A stretch of 64,000 bases of DNA from Tepidibacter sp. (GTDB lineage: Bacteria; Bacillota; Clostridia; Peptostreptococcales; Peptostreptococcaceae). Made by a program: the position numbers and the translations under genes. The notes beneath the pieces are model-generated. The model ran no database searches. It was not told the origin of the DNA and saw nothing but the letters and a program-made list of their open reading frames with translations. Shown one piece after another: positions 18,601 to 27,290 of the stretch (position 1 is the first letter of the stretch; each line of letters opens with the position of its first letter). Where the stretch lies: positions 21,082-85,081 of the forward strand of contig NZ_JAOASI010000013.1 of the NCBI RefSeq assembly GCF_025210165.1, in the 5' to 3' direction.

Positions 18601-18932
18601 TCACTCATAGAATTTACTATAGTAACCTTACTATAAAAAAACTTTTTTTCTAGTTTACTCAATCTCAAACTTTCTTTTATTCCTATTTTATCCAATATAT
18701 ATATTCTTTTAAATCCACTTTTCATAAATTTTTTAAATATACTTTTTATACTATTTTCTTCGCTTGTTTCAATCTCATGTGGCTGTACAACTAGATTGTA
18801 TCTTGATGCTTTTATTTCTTTTATATTCTCTTTATACTCTATAAAAAATTCATTTATTTCTTCCTTAGATATATTACCACCCACATTTATTAACAGCATC
18901 TTATCTTCTTCACTAACATTTATTTTAAACAT
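18591..18932 (-). CDS. Hypothetical 113-aa protein, STAS-like fold suspected
   Basis: Unrecognised soluble protein. The alternation MLLINVGGNISKEEINEFF, YNLVVQPHEIETS, FKKFMKSGFKRIYIL and a closing strand SKVTIVNSM suggests an alpha/beta STAS/SpoIIAA-like fold, but no phosphorylatable DS motif is visible. A strong GGAGGGA ribosome site supports expression. Monocistronic, ending in a shared terminator. Confidence 0.65.
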   Translation of the reverse strand: MFKINVSEEDKMLLINVGGNISKEEINEFFIEYKENIKEIKASRYNLVVQPHEIETSEENSIKSIFKKFMKSGFKRIYILDKIGIKESLRLSKLEKKFFYSKVTIVNSMSDIK

Positions 18933-18988
18933 GAAATCCCTCCTTCTATATATATTTATGAAGGAGACTATTATATATTAATACTATT

Positions 18989-21286
18989 TCATATATTTTT
19001 TAAATTTAAATCATCATATATTATACCTAAATTCTCTTTAGTTAAGTTAAATGAGTCTATTATAATATAATCTACCTCTAACTCTAATCTATATATTTCT
19101 TGTTTTAACTCTATTATATCTGTATCTTTTTTGTCATAGCTTTTGTTGTTCTTTATTATATCTATATCTAATTTTAAAGACATTATCTTTTTACCTATAT
19201 CTTCTATTTCTTTATATTTTGAATTCTTAAATATACCCAAATCCATTATAGAATTAGGATAATAATCATATATATGAGTACTTATTTTTTTTGCAAACAT
19301 TTTGAAATAAAATTCATATACCCTTGAATTAAGTAAAGTCACTATATATTCTAAAGAGAAGATTTCCTCATACATATCTTTTATATAAAAAGAATATACA
19401 TCCGCACTACAATAATATCCATTTCTATCAATTGAAAATTTATTATGCGAAGCCTTGTAAGGATACATTATCTTATCTTTTTCAAAGTACTTATAATCTC
19501 TACCCCATTGAAGTTCGTACCATTTTCTTATATTTTTTCTACACTCTCTTCTATTCATTAACTTTTCCTTATATTTTGCTATATAATTTAAAGCATTTTT
19601 ATATTTAGATTCATCTTCAATAAAATCCGAATATATTATAAACAAATCATTATCTTCAATAAAGTATCTACTTATATTTTTATTTTTAATCCATTTTCTA
19701 AGTATACGCTTTTCTATATTATTATCTTCAACATCCTTTCCACTTAAAACAAAAGCCTTGTCACATCCAGTTATTATGCCTTGAAAGCTTTGAGCTATAT
19801 CTTTTAATTTATACTCTAAATTTTCGTTTATTTTATTATAAATATCTAATTTATTATCAGATATAATAATCCATCTTTCATCATCAAGATCACACTTTTT
19901 CAAATTGAATTTTTCAAAACATTTATCATTTAACATAATCTCAAGGCTTATATTATTACCTAAATTTAAATTATCATTTTTAAGCTTATACACATTTATA
20001 TTATCCGTATCCAACTTTTTCTTAAATGTAAATATTGCACTAGCCACCCCTACACCCTTAAATACTTGATTTCCGTAAAAATCTACTATTTCTATTATAC
20101 TCGAATTTCTTTTAAGATACCCTCTAAGTAATTTACCACTTGGACTTTCTATAAAGTATCTAGGAGTTATTATACAAGCCTTTCCATCAACATCTAAAAC
20201 ATCTAATATCCTCTTATAAAAGCAATAATACAAATCAGATTTATCCTTGAATACATCTCTGTACTCATCAATTAGCCATTTTTTATAATGACTATCTAAC
20301 TTCTTACTACCAACATATGGAGGATTTCCTATAACATAATCGTATTTATTACTCCAAAATTCTCTTTCTTTAATGTACTTATCATATTCCCACTTTACCA
20401 AACTATCTGAATTTATAATATTAATATTACAACTGAAGTTTTTTGTATCTTTTATAATTAAATTTACAATAGTAATGTCTATAGCAAACTTATCAACATC
20501 AGACCCATATATACAATTTCTTAACAAATGATAATGAATATTTTCCTTTTTCCAATAATCTATACCCCTAAGCTTTATATCTTTTTCACCGTTTTTTATA
20601 ATATATATCTCATCCTTATATACCTCTTTAAGAATACTTAAATTTTCAATAAACTTCTTTTTTAACATATCATATGCCTTTATAACAAAATGCCCACTCC
20701 CACATGCAGGATCTAAAATTTTTATAAAGGGTTTTTTCACTATATCTTCATCTGCAATAGTCTTATTTAGAATATAATCTATTATAAAACTTGGGGTATA
20801 AAACTGACCAAGAGACTTTCTAATCTCCTCATCCATAAAAACTTCATATAAATCTCCAAGTATGGTATTATCTATTCTCTGCAAATAGTCTACATTAGAT
20901 TTTATTTTATCTATTGTATTGTACATAATATATATTTCATCTTCACTCAATTGAGCTTCACTTAAATTTATCTCTTCACAAAATAAATTTAAATCTTCAT
21001 AGTTTTCTGTATTTTTAAGATAAATTTTTAATATTTCATTAAGTCTATTACCTATAATAAATTTATTTTCATTATAATTTTCTTCAAGTTTAAAACCATT
21101 ATTTTGAAATATTCTAATTAAAAAAACCTTATTAATAAAAATATAAGCCTGTCTAAACGCCAAAGATTTATCACAACTTTTATATTTAGTATTTAAAATT
21201 CTTATATATACCTGAGTTAATTGTTTATGCATCTTTTTAAATTTAAATACTAATTTTTCTTTAGTAAAGCTTGATTTTTTGTCCAT
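18989..21286 (-). CDS. N6-adenine DNA methyltransferase (TaqI/Eco57I class), apparently without endonuclease
   Basis: 765 aa. The lead-in RIDNTILGDLYEVFMDEEIRK ends in LGQFYTP (motif X region, 159-165); the SAM-binding motif is DPACGSGHF (192-200) and the catalytic motif is NPPY (322-325), typical gamma-class adenine methylases. The C-terminal 300 residues should be the TaqI-like target recognition domain. The 150-residue N terminus shows no PD-(D/E)XK nuclease pattern, and no restriction gene is adjacent, so it is probably an orphan methylase. A patatin-like gene lies 38 bp upstream. Confidence 0.88.
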   Translation of the reverse strand: MDKKSSFTKEKLVFKFKKMHKQLTQVYIRILNTKYKSCDKSLAFRQAYIFINKVFLIRIFQNNGFKLEENYNENKFIIGNRLNEILKIYLKNTENYEDLNLFCEEINLSEAQLSEDEIYIMYNTIDKIKSNVDYLQRIDNTILGDLYEVFMDEEIRKSLGQFYTPSFIIDYILNKTIADEDIVKKPFIKILDPACGSGHFVIKAYDMLKKKFIENLSILKEVYKDEIYIIKNGEKDIKLRGIDYWKKENIHYHLLRNCIYGSDVDKFAIDITIVNLIIKDTKNFSCNINIINSDSLVKWEYDKYIKEREFWSNKYDYVIGNPPYVGSKKLDSHYKKWLIDEYRDVFKDKSDLYYCFYKRILDVLDVDGKACIITPRYFIESPSGKLLRGYLKRNSSIIEIVDFYGNQVFKGVGVASAIFTFKKKLDTDNINVYKLKNDNLNLGNNISLEIMLNDKCFEKFNLKKCDLDDERWIIISDNKLDIYNKINENLEYKLKDIAQSFQGIITGCDKAFVLSGKDVEDNNIEKRILRKWIKNKNISRYFIEDNDLFIIYSDFIEDESKYKNALNYIAKYKEKLMNRRECRKNIRKWYELQWGRDYKYFEKDKIMYPYKASHNKFSIDRNGYYCSADVYSFYIKDMYEEIFSLEYIVTLLNSRVYEFYFKMFAKKISTHIYDYYPNSIMDLGIFKNSKYKEIEDIGKKIMSLKLDIDIIKNNKSYDKKDTDIIELKQEIYRLELEVDYIIIDSFNLTKENLGIIYDDLNLKNI

Positions 21287-21324
21287 ACAGCACTCCTTAG
21301 TATAATTTGTTTAAATAAATTATA

Positions 21325-22233
21325 CTACAACCAGCTATCCTTAATCCAATCATTTGCAAATTTTATATCATAAGTATCTGCCACATTAACAAGATAAGGT
21401 ATTTGTTTACAACTATCTAAAGCAATAGATTTTGAAAGTTCAGGATTTACTCTTAAAAAATTATCCATTAACAATCCACTGCTATAATAATTATCAGCCT
21501 CCATATTCCCATCAAACAATATACTAAGTAGTGGATATGGAGGATTTTGTCCAAGTCCCCATTCAATAGCTCCCCACTTTCTTGTATCTACTTTTATATT
21601 TTCTGGAGTAAATCCCGTTCCAATAGACAAAAGTCTCATATCTTCAAGCTTTTTATTTGCTCCATCTATATCCTTAGCAACACAAATCGAAGCTAAACTT
21701 GGATTGTTTGCAATAACACCTCCATCTATATGTTTTTTATAAGATGGAAAATATATAGGGGCTGAACTACTATATAAGGCTACATCTATTACATACTCAT
21801 TATCTGTTCCCATAGCTTCAAAGTTAGTATAAAACTTAGGTCTCCAGCTACCGTTATCCTTAGTTATAACTTGAAAACTTGGTATTAACACTTTCTTTTT
21901 TAAATCTTTTAGCTTAAGTTTTTTAGGAAATACTCTCATAAGAACTTCCTTCAAATGCTTATTATTGTACTTTGGTCTAAAAAATTCGTTGTATTTGGGA
22001 GAAAATATATATTTACAGTTAGTCATAGAGTATAAGTTCAATATTTCTTTTACAGATAATCCATAGGCAAGACCTAAGGCTATAAAAGCACCAGTTGATG
22101 TACCAGCAAATAAATCTGTATTTTTGATTAGTTGTTTATTTTCTTTTTCAAGTCTTTTAAGTATATTAGCACTAAGCACTCCTCTTATACCTCCCCCGTC
22201 AAAGGTCATTATCCTATACTTTTTCTTAGACAT
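21325..22233 (-). CDS. Patatin-like phospholipase
   Basis: 302 aa cytosolic serine lipase. The oxyanion loop is DGGGIRG (12-18), the nucleophile elbow GTSTG (Ser46), and the catalytic aspartate is in IDGG (Asp170), so the Ser-Asp dyad is intact. It should hydrolyse acyl esters of phospholipids. It resembles CapV-type patatins used as defence effectors, but no nucleotide cyclase or other CBASS gene is nearby. The GAGGGGGG ribosome site lies inside a strong hairpin (22238-22286). The next gene downstream is an orphan methylase. Confidence 0.88.
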   Translation of the reverse strand: MSKKKYRIMTFDGGGIRGVLSANILKRLEKENKQLIKNTDLFAGTSTGAFIALGLAYGLSVKEILNLYSMTNCKYIFSPKYNEFFRPKYNNKHLKEVLMRVFPKKLKLKDLKKKVLIPSFQVITKDNGSWRPKFYTNFEAMGTDNEYVIDVALYSSSAPIYFPSYKKHIDGGVIANNPSLASICVAKDIDGANKKLEDMRLLSIGTGFTPENIKVDTRKWGAIEWGLGQNPPYPLLSILFDGNMEADNYYSSGLLMDNFLRVNPELSKSIALDSCKQIPYLVNVADTYDIKFANDWIKDSWL

Positions 22234-22237
22234 AAAA

Positions 22238-22286
22238 ATCCCCCCTCTAAATCATCTTAGTATTAAGGTATGATTTAAGGGGGGAT
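22238..22286 (-). promoter_or_regulatory. Hairpin enclosing the patatin ribosome binding site
   Basis: In the mRNA of the patatin-like gene, ATCCCCCCTTAAATCAT (22286-22270) can pair with ATGATTTAGAGGGGGGAT (22255-22238) leaving one bulged base and a 14-nt loop; the second arm contains the ribosome site, 4 nt from the ATG. No T-run follows, so it is not a terminator for this gene. Confidence 0.6.
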
Positions 22287-22423
22287 GTGGTGAGGTTAGG
22301 TCACTTTAATAAATTTAGAGAAAAAATAAAAGTATAGATTTCAATTTACAGTTCTTTACATATAGAACTTAGTATACTATAATTATATTAATAATTATAT
22401 AAAATTCTCAACGAGGTGAAGTA

Positions 22424-22654
22424 ATGAAGTTAGATTTAAATAATATACTATATATATTAATCTATATAGCCTTCTTATTATCAACAATTGGATGTCTAGT
22501 TTACTTTTGTGAAAAACGTGCATCTTACCAAATCGAATATATTTTAACAAAAAATATATTTTTAAATAGATTTAAGTATTCTGAAATATTAGAACTAAGA
22601 CAGTATTTTAGTTTTCAAAAATATGATATTTGGAGATATTGTAGTTTGTTCTAA
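22424..22654 (+). CDS. Hypothetical 76-aa single-pass membrane protein upstream of yidC
   Basis: The N terminus has one clear membrane helix ([21 protein letters not shown]) followed by a charged, aromatic-rich cytosolic tail. No family recognised. GAGGTGA precedes the ATG. The gene is 55 bp upstream of the YidC start and probably cotranscribed with it, so a link to membrane insertion is possible but unproven. Confidence 0.55.
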   Translation: MKLDLNNILYILIYIAFLLSTIGCLVYFCEKRASYQIEYILTKNIFLNRFKYSEILELRQYFSFQKYDIWRYCSLF

Positions 22655-22708
22655 TTTGAAATGAGCCTTTTTATAAATCTAAATTTAAAAGTTAAAGGAG
22701 AAAATAAA

Positions 22709-23359
22709 ATGGATTTCATTTCAAGTATATTACAAGATTTATTAAATATATTATTCAGTTTTACAGGAGATTTAGGAATTGCAATAGTATTTATAACCTT
22801 AGTGGTGAAACTGGTTTTAATGCCACTATCTTTAAAGCAAAGGTTTGCTATGAGAAAACAACAAGATTTAGCAGAAAAGATTAATCATATAAAAGAAAAG
22901 TATAAAGACAATACTAAAGAGCTTGAGGAACAACTACAAAAACATTTAGCCGAAAGTATGAAAAGTATGTTAGGATGTTCAACACTTTTAATACAGATGC
23001 CTGTAATTTATTCACTATATAATACATTTTTAAATATGCCACAAAGTTCAGCAAGTATATTGATTCCATGGATTAGTAGTTTAAATGTATCAGATAATTT
23101 ATTTATAATACCTTGTATCTATACTTTAACTATGTTAGCTCCAAGTTTAATAAGCTTTATTCCATATTTTAAAGTAAGTTCTCAAATTGCATTTAGTAAG
23201 CAAATGGCTATCTCTACAGTTATAATGAGTTTTATATTAACAGCTAAGACTCCAGTAGCTATTGGTATATATTTTATAACTAGTAGTGTATATTCTTTAA
23301 TTGAGGATATTTGCTTTAGAATATATGTTAAACAGAAAAGTAAATTAATTGTAAATTGA
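22709..23359 (+). CDS. yidC: YidC/Oxa1 family membrane protein insertase
   Basis: 216 aa from ATG at 22709, which has AAAGGAG at the right spacing (a longer frame from 22661 lacks one). Family features: GIAIVFITLVVKLVLMPLSLKQ with the polar residue of the insertase groove, the cytosolic hairpin MRKQQDLAEKINHIKEKYKD, and LIQMPVIYSLYNTF. It has no lipoprotein signal, unlike SpoIIIJ-type proteins, and is away from rnpA/rpmH, so it is likely a second, accessory YidC. Confidence 0.9.
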   Translation: MDFISSILQDLLNILFSFTGDLGIAIVFITLVVKLVLMPLSLKQRFAMRKQQDLAEKINHIKEKYKDNTKELEEQLQKHLAESMKSMLGCSTLLIQMPVIYSLYNTFLNMPQSSASILIPWISSLNVSDNLFIIPCIYTLTMLAPSLISFIPYFKVSSQIAFSKQMAISTVIMSFILTAKTPVAIGIYFITSSVYSLIEDICFRIYVKQKSKLIVN

Positions 23360-23366
23360 TATAGTA

Positions 23367-23400
23367 ATCAGCTATCTTATATCCTAGATAGCTGATTTTT
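23367..23400 (+). terminator. Terminator of the yidC operon
   Basis: ATCAGCTATCT and its complement (23386-23396) with an 8-nt loop, followed by TTTTT, just after the yidC stop. Confidence 0.85.
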
Positions 23401-23560
23401 ATATCAATTCTTAATTTTTAGGCATTTATGAAGTTCTAGTTTTTCCATATAAGCTATACACACAGGAATATATAAATGTAATATTTTTGTAAACATTTTT
23501 TGTGTTATAGTAGTTATAATATACTATATAGAAAAATATATACAAAGTGTATATAATGAT

Positions 23561-24817
23561 CTAATAGTAATCATAATAATTACTACTCATTTCTGCTCTC
23601 ATCTCTCCTTCCCATTCTGCTTTAATCTCAGCCATTATCTCATTGTGTGCTGACATCATTCCATTAATTCCACTTAAAAAGGAAAGTAATTCTTCGAAAA
23701 AATCATTCACATTATCAACATCAAACTTATGTTTCTTCTTAAAATATACATTCAAATTTTTGCTAAATGGATAGCGAAATAAATCTGCACCTCCATCAAT
23801 ACTATTAAGTTGATGAATATACTTAAATGCATTTTCTGCAGTCTTATCTCCTTTGGGTGGATTAGCATGTTCTTCAATTTCATCCTTGATTAAATTCCAT
23901 AGCCCTAAAACTTTATGTTTTTTCTTATTCATTAGTTTTAATGCTTCTTGTAATTCAAACGAACATTCTTCAAATAAAGTTTCCTTTAATGATATTTCAA
24001 CCGCATTACGATATAAATAACACATTGGAATAAATAAAAAGTCTTTTAAGGTATCATCATTGCTAATTAATTCGTAAAGATATTTTGCTGAATTAGTGTA
24101 TGCTTTGACATATGGATAATACTCTTTAAAATTATACTTATATCCAACAACACTTTGCCCATAATAACTTCCGCCTTCTTCAAGAAAAATTGGTTTTAGT
24201 TCTTCATCCCTCTTATATTCACCATAAGTATCCTTATATAGCGAATCCAATATTTTGTATGCTATAAGCATCTTATTTCCAAACTTAACCAAATCTATAT
24301 GTGTTTGTTCTGTAAAAACGGGATGTATTGAATATATTTTATTGCCAAGCCAATCCTTTTTAGTTGAAATTCCAAATGGATACCTAAATGAGTCCGATTC
24401 TCTATCAATATCATTAATATCACGGAATAGCTCTAATAACCAGCAAAATGAATCTTCATCTACTCTAATATCTGATTCAATATATGGCCTTATTTCAAGT
24501 AATAAATTGTGTAAATTATGCTTTGTTCTTTTAAGAAACTCACTTCTGTCTTCTATATTGCTAATATACTTAAATGCAATTGCTTTTAAAATCAACTCGA
24601 TACTGTGTCTAAACAAATAAGCAACAGCGAAAAAGTAATTATCCAATTTACTTATACTAGCTGATTTAAGTAAATACTCAGTAAGTTTATATGCCGATAA
24701 TTGAAATTTCTCAGCATATAACTTCAATAAAATACCTAAGTCGTTGTTATTTTCTATTTTAATGATTTTACCACTATCAATTTTATAAATATCTGCATTT
24801 GTCCCAATCCACTTCAA
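23561..24817 (-). CDS. Tandem HEPN-like domain protein, function unknown
   Basis: 418 aa, TTG start with AAGGAG at proper spacing. Two copies of the same helical module are visible: YLFRHSIELILK (67-78), KHNLHNLL (99-106), FRYPFG (144-149) and again YLYRNAVEISLK (267-278), KHKVLGLW (300-307), FRYPFS (347-352). The helix pattern and R-x-x-x-E plus H placement resemble HEPN nucleotidyltransferase-associated domains, often RNases or binding modules in defence and toxin systems, but the canonical RxxxxH is not intact in either copy. It lies in a decayed accessory stretch. Confidence 0.6.
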   Translation of the reverse strand: MKWIGTNADIYKIDSGKIIKIENNNDLGILLKLYAEKFQLSAYKLTEYLLKSASISKLDNYFFAVAYLFRHSIELILKAIAFKYISNIEDRSEFLKRTKHNLHNLLLEIRPYIESDIRVDEDSFCWLLELFRDINDIDRESDSFRYPFGISTKKDWLGNKIYSIHPVFTEQTHIDLVKFGNKMLIAYKILDSLYKDTYGEYKRDEELKPIFLEEGGSYYGQSVVGYKYNFKEYYPYVKAYTNSAKYLYELISNDDTLKDFLFIPMCYLYRNAVEISLKETLFEECSFELQEALKLMNKKKHKVLGLWNLIKDEIEEHANPPKGDKTAENAFKYIHQLNSIDGGADLFRYPFSKNLNVYFKKKHKFDVDNVNDFFEELLSFLSGINGMMSAHNEIMAEIKAEWEGEMRAEMSSNYYDYY

Positions 24818-24841
24818 TTTATCACTCCTTACGTAACATTT

Positions 24842-24899
24842 AGAGTCCTTTTCAATAGATTCTCTAGTATCAAAAGGACTCTAAACAAAGAGTCCTTTT
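24842..24899 (-). promoter_or_regulatory. Three-arm alternative hairpin in the leader of the HEPN-like gene
   Basis: AGAGTCCTTTT occurs at 24842-24852 and 24889-24899, and its exact complement at 24872-24882 between them. The middle arm can pair with either outer arm. Read on the minus strand the first-formed hairpin (24899-24872) resembles a terminator for the PIN-like gene upstream; the second would disrupt it just before the HEPN-like gene's ribosome site. Confidence 0.5.
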
Positions 24900-24963
24900 C
24901 TCTACTTAAAAATATCATCCAATACGATCAAAATTTTTATCTAGCGTTTATACAAATACAAGT

Positions 24964-25449
24964 TTATCCTTTTAAATAGTCATAATACACTGCCTCTTTT
25001 TCAATAACTTCAAAATCTATGTCCTTAACTTCATAATCTACATACGACACATCATAATCATTGCATGGATAATCTATATAATTTTCATAATCATACTCAT
25101 GATGAGTTATAGTATCTGTAATCTCTTCGTCTATCTCCTTTATAAGTTGTTCCTCAACATATCTTTCAGCATTTAATTCTAATTCTGTTATATACGAAAG
25201 CACATTATAGTATTTTGAGGTTACGGAGTAAAAATCCCTTAATGTTAAGAAATGAATACTTTTATTGCTATTATACCTTTTAAATTCCTCAATCAATTCT
25301 TTTCTAGGTCCAATTAATTTGTCATTCTCCATTTCCCACCAATCAGGTTTTTCATCATTTGTTATAAATAATATATCTCCGTTATTATTACTTGAATATC
25401 TTAGTATCTCTTTCCATACAATATAATTCAAGTAATACATTTGCATCAA
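24964..25449 (-). pseudogene. Truncated PIN-like (DUF4935/PIN_8) protein
   Basis: 161 codons. The start MMQMYYLNYIVWKEILRYS enters directly into the middle of a PIN-like domain: GDILFITNDEKPDWWEME, GPRKELIEEF and FLTLRDFYSV match the C-terminal half of the DUF4935/PIN_8 family, where TDDxKxDWW and GPRxEL are conserved. The N-terminal half with the first catalytic aspartates is missing, an in-frame TAA lies two codons before the start, and there is no ribosome site. The acidic tail is rich in D, E and Y. Probably a 5'-deleted remnant. Confidence 0.6.
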
Positions 25450-25485
25450 TGTTTAATCTTTATGCAAAAGCAGTATAAAAATACT

Positions 25486-26185
25486 TTAAAATACACTCTT
25501 AATTTTCGTATACATTCCTATCAAAGGTTCATAGCCTAATATAATGGTAATTATAGAACTAATCAATCCAATTAATGCTACTAGCATGGTAATTATTTTT
25601 ACAAAGAAATTATCAGCAAGTCTATTATATGTATGATATTTTATTAGCCCAGACCAATAAATAAAAGATATAGGAAACACTACAAAAAATCTAATCCCCT
25701 CCCTCAACCATACTGTCGGATTCTTAAGTTGAGAAATAATAACCTGCTCTTTATCTTCTAATGCTCCCATATAAGCAATAAGGCAATCATCTATCATTCT
25801 TATCATATAAGTTTTGATAAGTAAGACTCCCACCAAAGCCAACCATAGGTTGTGACAGAGAAAATTGTTTTCTTATTTCAGATAGCCCATTATAGACAAT
25901 ATGATAATTTTTATATGCTATCTTAGAAAATGGTGGTTGAAATAAACTAGCTATCCCATAGCTTCCCATTATATTTTGCATTTTTGAAGATTTCAAGCTT
26001 AGCCATTCATAAACTTCTTCATTCATTTGTCCTTTAAATAGTCCATTTCCAAGTTCTCTATATTTGTTAATATAGTCAATTGTAAAGTCTTTGTTTATTG
26101 ATATATTTCTGTATCTAAATAGTATTTTTATAACACCAATAACACAAATACATACGATAATCAGTATTGTAATCCATCTTTCCAC
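25486..26185 (-). pseudogene. Frameshifted membrane protein gene
   Basis: Two overlapping frames appear to be one gene. The first (26185 to 25787) has an N-terminal helix ERWITILIIVCICVIGVIKIL and ends QPMVGFGGSLTYQNLYDKNDR; the second (from about 25842 to 25486, no proper ribosome site) picks up as LIKTYMIRMIDDCLIAYMG and continues with two membrane helices (FFVVFPISFIYWSGLI, IITMLVALIGLISSIITIILG). A single-base shift near 25820 would join them into a protein of about 230 residues. Family not recognised. A programmed frameshift is possible, but no slippery heptamer is obvious. Confidence 0.55.
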
Positions 26186-26228
26186 ATTCTCACCCTATAT
26201 TTAAATTTTTTATTATATATCTTGAATT

Positions 26229-26915
26229 TTAAGAAATGTCGAATTCAAATTCTTCTACAGCAATTGGTCTACCTGTAAAATTTGTGTAATCAAAACTAAA
26301 TGCATGATCAGAGTTTTTGTTACAAACCCCAATATATCTTTCATTATTTTTTAGTTTCATTACATTAACTCTTCCATTGCATATAGGACAGTCGGAATAA
26401 GCTTTTATTAAAAAAAACTTTCTTTCTTCATCTAATAAAAGTAAAAAATCACCTAAAAAAGTATTCACTCCCTTAAACCCTTGGTTTTTAAGAGTTCCCA
26501 GTATATATAATAATCCAAATCCTAATAGCATAGACAATGGTATCACATATTGTATCCATGTATTACTTCTTAATAAGATTCCGCCTTTAAAGAAACTTAC
26601 AATAGATACTATACTCCCAATAAAACCTATTAGTCCTACAAAACCACTAAACATAGATGCTTTTTTAATATCTAGCGGTATTTTTTTAATCTTATCCATA
26701 TTATATTTAATATGTTTTTGCTGATTATCTACATTATAATTTATACTGTCAATGTGATACCTATGGTTATCCCCATTTCCTCCAATATTTACACTATTGT
26801 GACCACTTTTGATAGATTGACTTTTAGAACTATCTTTACCCAAGTTCACACCACAATTTGGACAAAATTTGTAAACTTCAGGAACTATTTTTTTTCCACA
26901 ATTATGACAATACAC
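26229..26915 (-). CDS. Zinc-ribbon membrane protein
   Basis: 228 aa. The N terminus is a zinc ribbon, MYCHNCGKKI and KFCPNCGVNLG; a low-complexity Asn/His/Ser linker follows; two membrane helices are at about 90-112 and 122-142; the C-terminal domain has a second zinc-binding pair (CPICNGR and GVCNKNSDH). Likely a membrane-anchored regulator or assembly factor, specific role unknown. AAGGAGG precedes the ATG. It is the first gene of the minus-strand accessory cluster that continues to 23561. Confidence 0.75.
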   Translation of the reverse strand: MYCHNCGKKIVPEVYKFCPNCGVNLGKDSSKSQSIKSGHNSVNIGGNGDNHRYHIDSINYNVDNQQKHIKYNMDKIKKIPLDIKKASMFSGFVGLIGFIGSIVSIVSFFKGGILLRSNTWIQYVIPLSMLLGFGLLYILGTLKNQGFKGVNTFLGDFLLLLDEERKFFLIKAYSDCPICNGRVNVMKLKNNERYIGVCNKNSDHAFSFDYTNFTGRPIAVEEFEFDIS

Positions 26916-27041
26916 ATAGTTCTCCTCCTTTTTACCTTGATATCTATATTATAACTACAAATTATTCCAAACTACAAATAAATTTTACAAAAACAGGTAC
27001 TCAAATGATATTCATTTTTGCTTTTTTTATATAACCAAACT

Positions 27042-27244
27042 AAAAATGGCGCTCATTTTAATGTTAGCTGATTTTTTGTTAACATTTTACTATAAAACTT
27101 AGATTTAGACGTTTGAATATACGTTAAGAAACTTCATTGTCTGACCGTAGGGAGTTGATGAAGTTTTAGTATATTCAATAAGTATAAGTCTTAGTTTTAT
27201 TAAAATGTTGACTAATCAGCGGTATTAAAATGAGTGCCATTTTT
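27042..27244. repeat. Foldback element family 1, copy 1 (203 bp)
   Basis: Outer arms AAAAATGGCGCTCATTTTAAT and ATTAAAATGAGTGCCATTTTT are near-perfect complements; inner arms GAATATAC/GTATATTC and AACTTCAT/ATGAAGTT continue the hairpin to an apical loop containing GTCTGACCGTAGGGAGTT. The same architecture and loop occur at 48184-48382, and a 55-bp deletion form at 45370. No ORF inside. Confidence 0.8.
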
Positions 27245-27255
27245 CGCTTAAGCAC

Positions 27256-27284
27256 TAAAAAAGACCCAACCAAAGCTGAGTCTT
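27256..27284 (-). terminator. Terminator of rnpB
   Basis: On the minus strand AAAGACTC pairs with GGGTCTTT (one G-T) around a 10-nt loop, followed by TTTTTT, 10 bp after the RNase P RNA. Confidence 0.75.
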
Positions 27285-27290
27285 TATTTA

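Noticed and set aside
18989..21286. Type IIG restriction-modification fusion
   Set aside because: The N-terminal 150 residues show no nuclease motif, and 765 aa is short for a fused IIG enzyme; orphan methylase is the safer call.
21325..22233. Patatin-like protein as a CBASS effector
   Set aside because: No CD-NTase cyclase, sensing protein or other CBASS component lies in the neighbourhood.
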